A DNA stretch of 64,000 nucleotides, from contig CAZCNS010000005.1 of assembly GCA_964500205.1 (NCBI GenBank), positions 62,001 to 126,000 of the forward strand, in the 5' to 3' direction. Position 1 is the stretch's first letter, and each line of letters starts with the position of its first letter. This stretch comes from UBA10329 sp964500205 (GTDB lineage Bacteria; Bacteroidota; Bacteroidia; UBA10329). This document shows positions 27,069 to 35,641 of the stretch, in pieces. The notes below the pieces were generated by a model that was not told the DNA's origin, did not search any database, and saw only the letters and a program-made list of their open reading frames with translations. The translations under genes and the position numbers were made by a program.

Positions 27069-29693
27069 TTGATACACCGTAGGCGAATTCTTCTGCTGCT
27101 GATCACAGCGGCCCTCGGCCTGAACCTCATTGGCTGCTCCACGAAGAAGAAGGGGTTCGTCAACCGCTTCTACCACAACACCACGGCCAAATACAATGGC
27201 TACTGGAATGGTAGGGAATCGATACGGGAAGGCGTCAGAACGTTGGAACAGAGCCAGCAGGACGACTTCGAGCGCATTCTGCCCATCTATCCCATCGGAA
27301 CTGCACAGACCGCCACATCCATCTATCCACAGATGGACCGTGCCATCGAGAAGGCCAGTATGGTCATTGCGAAGCACTCCATGCTCATCAAAGGAAAAGA
27401 GTATTGCAACTGGATCGATGACGCGTACATGCTGATAGGGCAGTCGCACTACTACAAGCGCGATCAGATGGATGCGCTGGAGATCTTCCACTACGTCATC
27501 AAACAATATCAGAAGGAAAAAATCCGCTTTGACGGCTACAAGTGGCTGCTACGCACCAACACGGCCATGGGGCGATTCAATGACGGAGAGACCATGATCC
27601 TCAAATTGGAGGAAGAGGCCGAGGAGGGCACCATCCCCAAGAAGATGAAGTCTGCCATCGCAGCAGCCAAGGCAGAGTATTTCATCGAAACGATGGAGTA
27701 CACAAAGGCCAAGGATGAGCTCATGTTCGCCATCAACAACACCAAACGCAGGAAGACACGGGTGCGCTACATGTTCATCCTTGCACAACTTTATGCGGAA
27801 CTCAGCATGAAGGACAGCGCGGTACACTGGTACTCGGAAGTGCTCAAGCGCAGCACGCCCTATGAGATGGAATTCAATGCACGCATCAACCGTGCTCTGC
27901 TCACCAGTGCCAAGTCGGGCAACCTCAACGACATCAAGCGTGAGCTGGTGAAGATGTCAAAGGATGACAAGAACATCGACTATCTGGACCGCATCTTCTT
28001 CGCGTTGGGCAACATTGCGCTGGAAGAGGGCGAGAAAGACCTCGCGTTGGATTATCTGCGCAAGTCCGTGGCGGCAAGCACTACCAACACCACGCAGAAG
28101 GCTGTGTCGCATTTCACCATAGCAGACCTGTATTTCGACAAGGCGGAATACATACCCTCAGGCGGGCACTATGACACAGCCATGATGACCCTGCCCGAAC
28201 TGCACCCGGATTATAAGCGCGTAAGCCTGCGGCAGGAGAGCCTTGCAGACCTGGTGAAGAACATCCGCATCATCGCCTACGAGGACAGCATGTTGAAGCT
28301 GGGCAACTTGACAGATTCTCAGCTCGATGCTTTCATTGATGACCTGATCGCGGACGTGAAACGCAAGGAAGAGCAGCGGAAATTCGAGGAGGAGGCCGCT
28401 GCTATGAACAACCAGCTGATGATGCAGCAGGGTGGCGCGAACCGCCCCGGTGGGCCGGGAGGTGGCGGAGGCGCGGGTTGGTATTTCTACAATACCACGG
28501 CCGTGAGCTACGGCATTAACGATTTCCGCCAGAGATGGGGCGACCGCAAGCTGGAGGATAACTGGAGACGCTCGACCAAGTCGGTGGTCTTCGAAGACGA
28601 TCCGGACGGTGAGGGTGGCAAGCCTCAGGAGGAGGCCAGTGTGAGTGAGCTGATGAACCCCGAATTCTACAGGAAGAACATACCGCGCACCGAGGCGCAG
28701 AAGGACAGTGCGCACCGAAGGATACAGTATGCCTTCTATGACCTGGGGGTCATTTACAAGGAGAAACTCAGCGAGATAGACCTCTCTATCCAGTCATTCG
28801 AGGAGCTGCTAAAACGCTATCCAAGAGGACTCTTCCCCTTGGAGAGCTACTATCAGCTCTATCGACTGTACACGCAGAAGGGAAACATTGCCGAGGCCAA
28901 CCGATACAAAAATCTCATTATTCAACAGTTTCCCGACAGCGAGTACGCCAAGATACTTAGCGACCCCACATACCTCGACCGCATGGAGGCGATGAAGGGG
29001 AAGATCGCGGGCATGTACGACCGGGCTTTTGAGAATTTCGGCAAGGGCGAACACGAAAAAGTGATTGCTGCTGCCGACAGCGTGATCTCCAAATTCAAAG
29101 AGGAGAAACTGCGCCCCAAATTCGCCCTGCTGAGGGCCATGAGCATAGGGGCCACAGAGCGGCTCACCACCTACAGGGCGGCATTGGAGGCCGTGATACG
29201 CGATTTCCCAGCAGACCCTGAGAAGGAGAAAGCGGAAGAGCTTTTGGGCTATGTCAAGTCTCTGATGGGCGAAACATTGGAAGATAAGCCTAAGGCCGAA
29301 GAGCAGCCTAAGGAGGTGGAGAAGGAGAAGGTTTATGACCTCAACATGGAGGCCAATCACTACTTCGCAGTGATCGTGCCCAAGAGCATCCCCGTGGCCG
29401 ATGTGAAATCGAGGCTTGCCAATTTTCACCAACGGCAGTTCTCGGTCGAAAAGCTCACGGTGAAGAACGTACAGCTCAACCCGCAATCAGAGATGGTTTT
29501 CGTGCAAGGATTCGGGGCTACCAAGAAGGCTCAGGACTATCTGTTGTCCATCCTTGCCGACAAGGAGGTTTTCGAGGGCATGGAACGCGGCAATTTGAGC
29601 GAATTCCTCATCTCGGACAAGAACTTCACCATCTTCTACAAGCGCAAGGATGTGGAGGAGTACCTGGAGTTCTTCAGGGAGAACTACAACTAA
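27069..29693 (+). CDS. sprE: Gliding motility/T9SS lipoprotein SprE (PorW)
   Basis: 874 residues from TTG 27069. The N-terminus (RRRILLLLITAALGLNLIGC) is a lipoprotein signal with lipobox LIGC, followed by the family signature FYHNTTAKYNGYWNGRES. The body is TPR-like helical repeats; a Gly/Pro-rich linker (GGANRPGGPGGGGGAGW) lies near residues 455-475. SprE/PorW links the PorKN ring to the Sov translocon of the type IX secretion system. It fits the many T9SS cargo proteins in the window. An ATG at 27000 is in frame but precedes the promoter. Confidence 0.9.
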   Translation: MIHRRRILLLLITAALGLNLIGCSTKKKGFVNRFYHNTTAKYNGYWNGRESIREGVRTLEQSQQDDFERILPIYPIGTAQTATSIYPQMDRAIEKASMVIAKHSMLIKGKEYCNWIDDAYMLIGQSHYYKRDQMDALEIFHYVIKQYQKEKIRFDGYKWLLRTNTAMGRFNDGETMILKLEEEAEEGTIPKKMKSAIAAAKAEYFIETMEYTKAKDELMFAINNTKRRKTRVRYMFILAQLYAELSMKDSAVHWYSEVLKRSTPYEMEFNARINRALLTSAKSGNLNDIKRELVKMSKDDKNIDYLDRIFFALGNIALEEGEKDLALDYLRKSVAASTTNTTQKAVSHFTIADLYFDKAEYIPSGGHYDTAMMTLPELHPDYKRVSLRQESLADLVKNIRIIAYEDSMLKLGNLTDSQLDAFIDDLIADVKRKEEQRKFEEEAAAMNNQLMMQQGGANRPGGPGGGGGAGWYFYNTTAVSYGINDFRQRWGDRKLEDNWRRSTKSVVFEDDPDGEGGKPQEEASVSELMNPEFYRKNIPRTEAQKDSAHRRIQYAFYDLGVIYKEKLSEIDLSIQSFEELLKRYPRGLFPLESYYQLYRLYTQKGNIAEANRYKNLIIQQFPDSEYAKILSDPTYLDRMEAMKGKIAGMYDRAFENFGKGEHEKVIAAADSVISKFKEEKLRPKFALLRAMSIGATERLTTYRAALEAVIRDFPADPEKEKAEELLGYVKSLMGETLEDKPKAEEQPKEVEKEKVYDLNMEANHYFAVIVPKSIPVADVKSRLANFHQRQFSVEKLTVKNVQLNPQSEMVFVQGFGATKKAQDYLLSILADKEVFEGMERGNLSEFLISDKNFTIFYKRKDVEEYLEFFRENYN

Positions 29694-29734
29694 GCGGCCG
29701 TATTCCTGTCTGCTGCGGTTTTCACAAATGAAAA

Positions 29735-30592
29735 ATGCACACACTGCTGCGCTCCTTCCTCGGTCTCATCGCCAGACTGCCCTGGTGGGCGCTCTACGCG
29801 TTCAGCGACCTGCTGTTCTTCATCATCTACAACATGGTGTGGTACAGGCGCAAACTCGTGTGGAACAACATACAAGCGGCCTTCCCGGAAAAAAGCGCTG
29901 AGGAGGTCAACGACATCAGCATTGCCTTCTATCGCAACTTCTGCGACCAGATAGTGGAGACGGTGAAGCTGCTGCACGTGTCACAAGAAGAGATCTGTAA
30001 ACGGTTCGAGGTGGACACATCGGTCTATGACCACCTGCATGCCGAGGGGCGCCATGTACTCCAGGCCACAGCGCACCAGTTCAACTGGGAATGGGGCAAC
30101 TGGGTGCTCAACCGTCATACTGGCTTCACCGTGCGCATCATCTACATGATGGTGAGCAGCAAGGCTGTGGAGAGAATCGTCAATGAGTTCCGGTTGCGTC
30201 ACGGAAGCGTGCTCATCCCAGCCAACGACCTGAGCGCGCTGCTTGAGGATGCGGACAACCCTACACTCTCTGTCTTCCTTGCCGACCAGAATCCCTCATC
30301 GCTCAAACGCGCTCAGTGGGAGCTGTTCATGGGCAGGGAGGCCCCGTTTCACCGTGGGCTGGAGATACTTGCAAGGCGAAAAGGCCACGCGGTCATCTTC
30401 GATGAAATGGTGAAGGTGAAGCGTGGGCACTACCGCAGTATCTCGCACCTTGCCTTCGAGGATGGCAGTAAAACCTCTGAGGGCGAGATCACCCGCGCCT
30501 ACGTTCGCTTCCTCGAACAGAGCATACGCAGGCAACCCGAGAACTGGCTCTGGACGCACAACCGCTGGAAGCATCAGCGCCTTGGCACGTAG
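29735..30592 (+). CDS. Lipid A biosynthesis-type acyltransferase (LpxL/HtrB family)
   Basis: 285 residues. One N-terminal hydrophobic helix (ALYAFSDLLFFIIYNMVW) anchors it in the inner membrane. The acyltransferase motif is HQFNWEWG near residue 115, and the later block FLADQNPSS and MGREAPFHRG is typical of the family. It should transfer a secondary acyl chain to lipid A or a related lipid. It follows sprE by 41 bp and may be co-transcribed. Confidence 0.88.
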   Translation: MHTLLRSFLGLIARLPWWALYAFSDLLFFIIYNMVWYRRKLVWNNIQAAFPEKSAEEVNDISIAFYRNFCDQIVETVKLLHVSQEEICKRFEVDTSVYDHLHAEGRHVLQATAHQFNWEWGNWVLNRHTGFTVRIIYMMVSSKAVERIVNEFRLRHGSVLIPANDLSALLEDADNPTLSVFLADQNPSSLKRAQWELFMGREAPFHRGLEILARRKGHAVIFDEMVKVKRGHYRSISHLAFEDGSKTSEGEITRAYVRFLEQSIRRQPENWLWTHNRWKHQRLGT

Positions 30593-30628
30593 AGCATGAA
30601 CTGTCAAACAGCCCTTGGCTCTGCAAGG

Positions 30629-30636
30629 TAAATTTG
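30629..30636 (+). promoter_or_regulatory. Possible -7 promoter element (TAAATTTG)
   Basis: Exact TAnnTTTG, but only 4 nt before the ATG at 30641, so the transcript would be nearly leaderless. Confidence 0.35.
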
Positions 30637-30640
30637 CAGC

Positions 30641-31453
30641 ATGCAAAAAGCCGCTCCATACATTGATGCCTTGGTGGTCGTGCTGGCAGTATTGTCCGGC
30701 CTGCTGCACCCGGCCCGGATGACCTTCTACGGAAGTGCCTTGGAAACTTTCCTACTTATCATCGTGCCGCTGTTCGCTCTCAGCGGACTGGTGTATGTGC
30801 TTTCGGAGCGCTACGGCAACCGCATTCAGGGTGAGCGCAGGAAGACACCGCCCTTCGCCAGTGAGGCGTTCGGAACGGCACGGGCAGCGCTGGTGGTGGC
30901 CCTGATGGCCGCTTGGCCCATCGGCCTTAGCCGCGCAGGCATGGAGACCGGACTGGTATGGACGTTAGAGGAAATGGGGCTTCCGTGGTGGGCCGTCATC
31001 TTGCAGATGTACTTGGGCATCGTGCTGGTAGATGCCTGGACCTACTGGAAACACCGCCTTCTACACACCAAGCTGCTCTTTCCTTTCCACAAACATCATC
31101 ACACGTTTCGCGACCCGACCCCATTCTCGGGATTTGCAGTGGGCCCGGTCGAGACGGTGCTCACCTTCTGGCCGCTGCTGCTCGTCTGCTTCCCTCCCGC
31201 CAAACATTTTGCACCACTGTATTTCTCGGCCATCGCGGGTTTTGTGCTGTTGAACTTGTACCTCCACTGCGGGGTCACGTTCAATTTCTTGGAGCGAATC
31301 CTACCCCGATTGATGCTCAACTCATCTGCTTGGCACAACGTGCATCACAGCGATGTGAACGCCAACTTCGGTGAAGTGAGCTACATCTGGGACAAGTGGT
31401 GCAAGACCACCCTCGCTGACCACAGAAGCAGGAAGAAGGCACCCGTCAGCTGA
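30641..31453 (+). CDS. Sterol desaturase/fatty acid hydroxylase family protein
   Basis: 270 residues, about six membrane helices. The di-iron histidine boxes are all present: HRLLH (about 146), HKHHH (about 157) and HNVHHSD near residue 237. It probably hydroxylates or desaturates a membrane lipid. It follows an acyltransferase gene, consistent with lipid modification. Its end overlaps the convergent gene at 31446 by 8 bp. Confidence 0.88.
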   Translation: MQKAAPYIDALVVVLAVLSGLLHPARMTFYGSALETFLLIIVPLFALSGLVYVLSERYGNRIQGERRKTPPFASEAFGTARAALVVALMAAWPIGLSRAGMETGLVWTLEEMGLPWWAVILQMYLGIVLVDAWTYWKHRLLHTKLLFPFHKHHHTFRDPTPFSGFAVGPVETVLTFWPLLLVCFPPAKHFAPLYFSAIAGFVLLNLYLHCGVTFNFLERILPRLMLNSSAWHNVHHSDVNANFGEVSYIWDKWCKTTLADHRSRKKAPVS

Positions 31454-32039
31454 TGCGCGTTAACTTGACGGTGGCTACGGAAAGGTGTATCTCCATCTCT
31501 TGGATGGCCCCGTCCTTCAAGCGGTAGGTGGAACGGTTACCTTCCTTGCAGACGATGCTGACGATGCCATTGTCGCGGTCGTGCTTCATGGTGCTGTAAG
31601 CACAGTCCTCCTCACAGAAAACCTTTGTGCGCTCCCGTTCCGGGTCGAAGTAGAACTTGGCGAGGGAGAAGTCTGTAGTACCTCTCAACTCACGGCTGCC
31701 CTCGTGGGTCTCAATGCGGTAATTGCCGTCCACCAAACGCACGTTGGCCCACTTCTCGCGCACTCCACGGTTGAGGTAGACGTACTCTGAAGACTGTAGT
31801 ACACCATTGCGGTAGCGGACAAGGTGCCGCGACTCCTCCTCGCGTTTCATCCAAAGGAAATCGGTCTTTCCCTTGGCGTTGATGATATACAGCTCCGAGC
31901 CGTCATCCTCCAATGTCCTTTCCACGGTCATGGTGCCGAAGCGAATGCCAAAAACACTCATCTCAAACTCCATGCGCTGCGCCAGGGCCGGAACGGCCTG
32001 AAAACACAGCATGAGCAGAACGGAGGCGATACGCTTCAT
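31446..32039 (-). CDS. DUF6134 family secreted protein
   Basis: 197 residues with a signal peptide (1-20, VLLMLCFQAVPALA). The rest is beta-rich (MEFEMSVFGIRFGTMTVERT, YIINAKGKTDFLW), as in the DUF6134 family of Bacteroidota, whose function is unknown. It probably acts in the periplasm or outer membrane. The ATG at 32039 is chosen for the signal peptide. It follows aguA by 53 bp but there is no functional link I can name. Confidence 0.75.
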   Translation of the reverse strand: MKRIASVLLMLCFQAVPALAQRMEFEMSVFGIRFGTMTVERTLEDDGSELYIINAKGKTDFLWMKREEESRHLVRYRNGVLQSSEYVYLNRGVREKWANVRLVDGNYRIETHEGSRELRGTTDFSLAKFYFDPERERTKVFCEEDCAYSTMKHDRDNGIVSIVCKEGNRSTYRLKDGAIQEMEIHLSVATVKLTRIS

Positions 32040-32092
32040 TATCGTCAATAAACGTCCGGACCTGTGGCTTGTTCTGATAACCCAACCTTCAG

Positions 32093-33130
32093 TCAAAGGG
32101 CCGGCACCTGCTGACTCAGACAGTGCAGCGTCCCGAAACCCCAGATGAGGTCGATGGCGCTGATGGGGATGATGTCGCGGTCGGGGAAGCACGCGGCAAG
32201 GATGTTCAGCGCGTGGCGGTCGTTCGCATCGTTGAAGGTGGGCACCAGCACCGCCCCGTTGATGATGAGGAAATTGGCATAGCTGGCCGGTATCTGCAGC
32301 CCATCGAACACCACGGGGCGCGGCATAGGCAGCTCAACTATGTTGAGCGGGCGGCCGTCCTCCAGCTTCGCAGCCCGCAGGCGGGCAAGGTTGTCCTGTA
32401 ACGGGGCGTAGTTGGCATCCTTCGGGTCGTTCTCCACCACCGTCACCACCGTGTCGGCATTCACAAAGCGGCAGAGGTCGTCAATGTGGCCGTGGGTATC
32501 ATCGCCCACGATGCCATCGCCCAGCCAGATGGTGTTGGTGATGCCGAGGTACTCGCGGAACACCGCCTCATAGTCCTCGCGGGTGAAGCCTGCGTTGCGC
32601 ACCTGTATGCTGGGGTGCAGCAGGCATTCCTCTGTAGTGATGAGCGTGCCCTTGCCGTTCACCTCCAGCGCACCGCCCTCCAACACCACGTTTCGCCCTT
32701 TGTGCGTGGCAGCAACCAGCGGAAGGCCGAGGTGGGCGGCCACGGCCCGCGGCACATAGCGGTCGAGGCGGTGGTTCGGGTACTTGGCCCAGCCGTTGAA
32801 GTGGAAGTTGACGGCCTCACGCTGCTTGCCGTTATGCACGATGATGGGGCCGCTGTCGCGCATCCAGCTGCGGTTGGTACGCTGGTGGATGAACGACACG
32901 TTCTTCAGTTTCACCTCGCCCGTGCGGAGCATGCCGGTCACCTTCTGTTCCTGTGCAGCATTTTCCACCACAAGGAACACCGTCTCGCGTTCGGCCACCT
33001 TCTTGATGAACTCCACGAAGGCCCACTGGATGGCCCCGAACTTGCCGGGCCAGTCGTTACCATTGTGCGGGAAACAGAGCAGCACGCCCTGCTGCCGCTC
33101 CCATTCTGCGGGGAATCTAAGGTTGCTCAT
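32093..33130 (-). CDS. aguA: Agmatine deiminase
   Basis: 345 residues, normal for the peptidyl-arginine/agmatine deiminase family. Conserved parts are WMRDSGPIIV, VVLEGGALEVNGKGTLITTE, GDDTHGHIDDLCRF and the C-terminal catalytic cysteine C337 in FGTLHCLSQQ. It turns agmatine into N-carbamoylputrescine. It overlaps the upstream aguB by 4 nt (ATGA), so the two steps of putrescine synthesis are translationally coupled. Confidence 0.93.
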   Translation of the reverse strand: MSNLRFPAEWERQQGVLLCFPHNGNDWPGKFGAIQWAFVEFIKKVAERETVFLVVENAAQEQKVTGMLRTGEVKLKNVSFIHQRTNRSWMRDSGPIIVHNGKQREAVNFHFNGWAKYPNHRLDRYVPRAVAAHLGLPLVAATHKGRNVVLEGGALEVNGKGTLITTEECLLHPSIQVRNAGFTREDYEAVFREYLGITNTIWLGDGIVGDDTHGHIDDLCRFVNADTVVTVVENDPKDANYAPLQDNLARLRAAKLEDGRPLNIVELPMPRPVVFDGLQIPASYANFLIINGAVLVPTFNDANDRHALNILAACFPDRDIIPISAIDLIWGFGTLHCLSQQVPAL

Positions 33131-34017
33131 CGGTCGATGGCGCGCTTGGTGATATCCCCGAAGGCGTCTATCCTACGGTCGCGGAAGAAGGGCCAGTTCT
33201 GGCGCACATTCTCCTGAAGGTCGAGGTCCACATCGGCCATCAATATCTCCTCCCTGTCGTTCGATGCCTGCGCCAGTACCTCGCCCTGCGGCCCGCAGAT
33301 GAACGATGCGCCCCAGAACTCGATGCCGTCCGTGTTCGGCAGATACTTCTCCAACCCGATGCGGTTGGCAGCGGCCACATACACGCCATTGGCCACCGCA
33401 TGGCCGCGCATCACGCTCATCCACGCCCCGTGCTGGTTGGTGCCATACTGCGCCTTCTCGGCAGGGTGCCAGCCGATGGCTGTGGGGTAGAACAGCACCT
33501 CCGCGCCCCTCAGTGCCGTAAGGCGCGCCCCTTCGGGATACCACTGGTCCCAGCAGATGAGCGTGCCGATGTTGCCCTTGGCTGTGGGGGTGTTCAGGAA
33601 ACCGAGGTCGCCCGGGGTGAAGTAGAATTTCTCATAATAATAGGGGTCATCGGGGATGTGCATCTTGCGGTAGAGCCCCGCCTGCGAGCCATCGGTGTCG
33701 ATAATGTAGGCGCTGTTGTGATAGATGCCCGCCATCCTTTTCTCGAAGAACGGCACAATGATCACCACGCCCAGTTCCTTCGCCACGGCACTGAAGGCGG
33801 TGAAAGACACATCGCCCAACGGCTCGGCCAGGGCGTAGTTGCTCACATCCTCGCTCTGGCAGAAATAGTGGCTGCTGTAAAGCTCTGGCAGGGAGATGAC
33901 CTCCGCGCCCTTGGCAGCGGCCTCGCGTATCCAGTGGATGCACTTCTTGCGGTTCTCCTCAGCGGTGTTGTTGAGATTGAGCTGAATGACAGAGATTGTG
34001 TACTTGCGTTGTGCCAT
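33127..34017 (-). CDS. aguB: N-carbamoylputrescine amidase
   Basis: 296 residues of the nitrilase fold. The catalytic triad is E45 (SLPELY), K118 (YRKMHIPDD) and C155 (LICWDQWYPE). YYYEKFYFTPGD and GWHPAEKAQYGTNQH are typical of the putrescine-forming subgroup. It hydrolyses N-carbamoylputrescine to putrescine, CO2 and ammonia. It is first in the aguB-aguA operon, with a promoter at 34033-34040. Confidence 0.93.
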   Translation of the reverse strand: MAQRKYTISVIQLNLNNTAEENRKKCIHWIREAAAKGAEVISLPELYSSHYFCQSEDVSNYALAEPLGDVSFTAFSAVAKELGVVIIVPFFEKRMAGIYHNSAYIIDTDGSQAGLYRKMHIPDDPYYYEKFYFTPGDLGFLNTPTAKGNIGTLICWDQWYPEGARLTALRGAEVLFYPTAIGWHPAEKAQYGTNQHGAWMSVMRGHAVANGVYVAAANRIGLEKYLPNTDGIEFWGASFICGPQGEVLAQASNDREEILMADVDLDLQENVRQNWPFFRDRRIDAFGDITKRAIDR

Positions 34018-34032
34018 GAGGTTGGTTTGGGG

Positions 34033-34040
34033 CAAAAATA
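34033..34040 (-). promoter_or_regulatory. -7 promoter element (TATTTTTG) of aguB-aguA
   Basis: Exact TAnnTTTG on the minus strand, 15 nt upstream of the aguB ATG. Between this element and the gap (34041-34282) no gene or clear signal is seen. Confidence 0.6.
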
Positions 34041-34282
34041 GGGCTATCGCGAAGGGGTCTGCGGAAAATCGGTGATCGAAAAAGGTCAGGTCAAAGGAGC
34101 ATGCTGCAGTCGCGGTGTGCCTGAGGGTCTCACTGCGCTCACACCACCGTCAGCAATGCTTAGAAGCAACGTTACAGCGCATAGCACATACATTACCACT
34201 GAAAGACCGCGAATAATCACAACAGGTTATTTGCATATTTCATTACGTCATTTATTTTTGGCCTCCATGTATTAGGTGTCGA

Positions 34283-34382
34283 NNNNNNNNNNNNNNNNNN
34301 NNNNNNNNNNNNNNNNNNNNNNNNNNNNNNNNNNNNNNNNNNNNNNNNNNNNNNNNNNNNNNNNNNNNNNNNNNNNNNNNNN
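34283..34382. other. Scaffold gap (100 N)
   Basis: Exactly 100 unknown bases, the conventional placeholder for a gap of unknown size. The right flank is a pure heptanucleotide repeat, which probably broke the assembly. Real sequence of any length may be missing here. Confidence 0.98.
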
Positions 34383-34445
34383 ACAGCGAACAGCGAACAG
34401 CGAACAGCGAACAGCGAACAGCGAACAGCGAACAGCGAACAGCGG
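34383..34445 (+). repeat. (ACAGCGA)n heptanucleotide tandem repeat
   Basis: Eight perfect units of ACAGCGA followed by one ACAGCGG. The left end is cut by the gap, so the true copy number is unknown. Perfect copies imply recent expansion. Confidence 0.95.
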
Positions 34446-34489
34446 CAGGCTGGTCTGATACCCTTTTATATTTCCACACCTCAGCATCG

Positions 34490-34825
34490 CCCGTTGGCAC
34501 CGAACAGACATTCGGTGGCAGCGGATTTTTGTTTGCCACTGTCGCACCGCAGTGCGATGGCAGCGAATTTTCGAACGACACGGAAAACCCATTGTGCAGC
34601 AGCACCGAATTTTTATTCGGTGGTAGAAAACTTTTGTGCGGCACCGGAAAACATCTGTGCAGTGGCTCCGAATTTTTATTCAATGACAAATTACATGTGT
34701 GTAGTGTCATCTACTATTTGTGCGGTGGCTCCGAATTTTTATTGGATGATAAAAACCTCATGTGCGACACCGAAAAACATCTGTGCGATGGCTCCGCACC
34801 ACGGTGTGGCGACCCATCTCAATCC
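34490..34825 (+). repeat. Second 21-bp-period array: about 16 units
   Basis: Units at 34490 + 21n up to 34805. A typical unit starts TGCGGTGGCTCCGAA and ends TTTTTA; others start TTCGGTGG or TGCGACACCG. From 34595 they follow a 63-bp super-period (types A, B, C: 34595/34616/34637, 34658/34679/34700, 34721/34742/34763). The idealised core TTCGGTGGCACCGAA is itself a palindrome. Units are more degenerate at both ends. The sequence differs from the array at 2329-2748, but the 21-bp step is the same. The start codon of the next gene (34889) falls in phase (16 x 21 from 34553). Confidence 0.8.
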
Positions 34826-34888
34826 TGCGTCCCTGCTCATCTTCAAAAGCTTTCATTCAACCTTTCATTCACTAAAAACAACTGAATC

Positions 34889-35254
34889 ATGGCACGAGTG
34901 ATCATTTCAAAATCTCCTGAGAAACTGCTGGCCCTCGCCAAGCGGGTGCTCGACAAGCACACGGCAGACGGACCTTCCAGCCTGCTGATCAACCTAAGGG
35001 ACTACAGCTGGACCGAGCACGGCCCCAAGGTGGCCCAGGCCGAGGCCCTGCACCTGCAGGCCAAGGAGATGGAGCGCGAACTGGAGAAGATCTATCAGAA
35101 CCGCGATGCCCTGCTGGCCCCCGTGGAGCAGACTGTGCGCTCCAGTGCCAGACTGCTCAACGGCATCTACAAGAACAGCCCGCGCAATCTGGGCGACTGG
35201 GGCTTTGAGGTAAATGACTCGGCACCGAAGAAGACCGACACCCAGAAGCCTTAA
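34889..35254 (+). CDS. Unrecognised helical protein downstream of the second 21-bp array
   Basis: 121 residues, no family recognised. The N-terminal third (KSPEKLLALAKRVLDKH) and a long central helix (about 47-75, with EALHLQAKEMERELEKIYQN) suggest a helical bundle or coiled coil; the C-terminus is polar. No signal or membrane segment. The start follows TGA-ATC-ATG after an open frame that runs through the array, so translation could be coupled. GC content is normal for the genome, unlike the array. It parallels the gene at 1573-2280 in position and style, though I see no sequence similarity. Confidence 0.7.
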   Translation: MARVIISKSPEKLLALAKRVLDKHTADGPSSLLINLRDYSWTEHGPKVAQAEALHLQAKEMERELEKIYQNRDALLAPVEQTVRSSARLLNGIYKNSPRNLGDWGFEVNDSAPKKTDTQKP

Positions 35255-35320
35255 GTAAACCAATGAGAGGGCGGATGCCGAAAAGCCCGGAGAGAGTAGG
35301 CGAACTAAAAATTTCTGAAC

Positions 35321-35584
35321 ATGAGTGCATCCCTAAATAAATATAGAAATCAACCCGACTGGAAACGATTCTTCGAAATCTTGAATCGATTGGACGAATT
35401 GACTTCAGAAATTAAAGATCTAATGCACGATGCAGCAGATACTTCTGCACAGGATGTAGAAGCAGCAAGACTACTTCAAGAGTTGGATTCAATTAAGGAT
35501 GACCTTGCTAAAAAAACAAGTTCCAAAGACGAGTATGATGACATCTACGCTGTTGTGAGTTCTTGGAAGGAAGATTTTTTGTGA
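35321..35584 (+). CDS. Unrecognised AT-rich small protein
   Basis: 87 residues beginning MSASLNKYRNQPDWKRFFEI, strongly helical and acidic, with likely coiled-coil stretches (NRLDELTSEIKDLMHD, LLQELDSIKDDLAKK). The codon use is clearly AT-rich compared with both neighbours, suggesting recent acquisition. It follows the helical gene at 34889 by 66 bp in the same direction. Function unknown. Confidence 0.6.
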   Translation: MSASLNKYRNQPDWKRFFEILNRLDELTSEIKDLMHDAADTSAQDVEAARLLQELDSIKDDLAKKTSSKDEYDDIYAVVSSWKEDFL

Positions 35585-35641
35585 CAAGCACCGCGTTTTT
35601 CTTCACATGTCCCGTGAACAACACCCAAACTCAAACAGACC

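Noticed and set aside
34252..34710. 152-residue minus-strand frame across the gap
   Set aside because: It includes 34 unknown residues from the N-run and the heptamer repeat.
34529..34885. 118-residue Cys-heptad frame through the second array
   Set aside because: Periodic frames over a 21-bp repeat are expected by construction, and the opposite strand is open too. Kept as an observation on frame phase, not as a gene.
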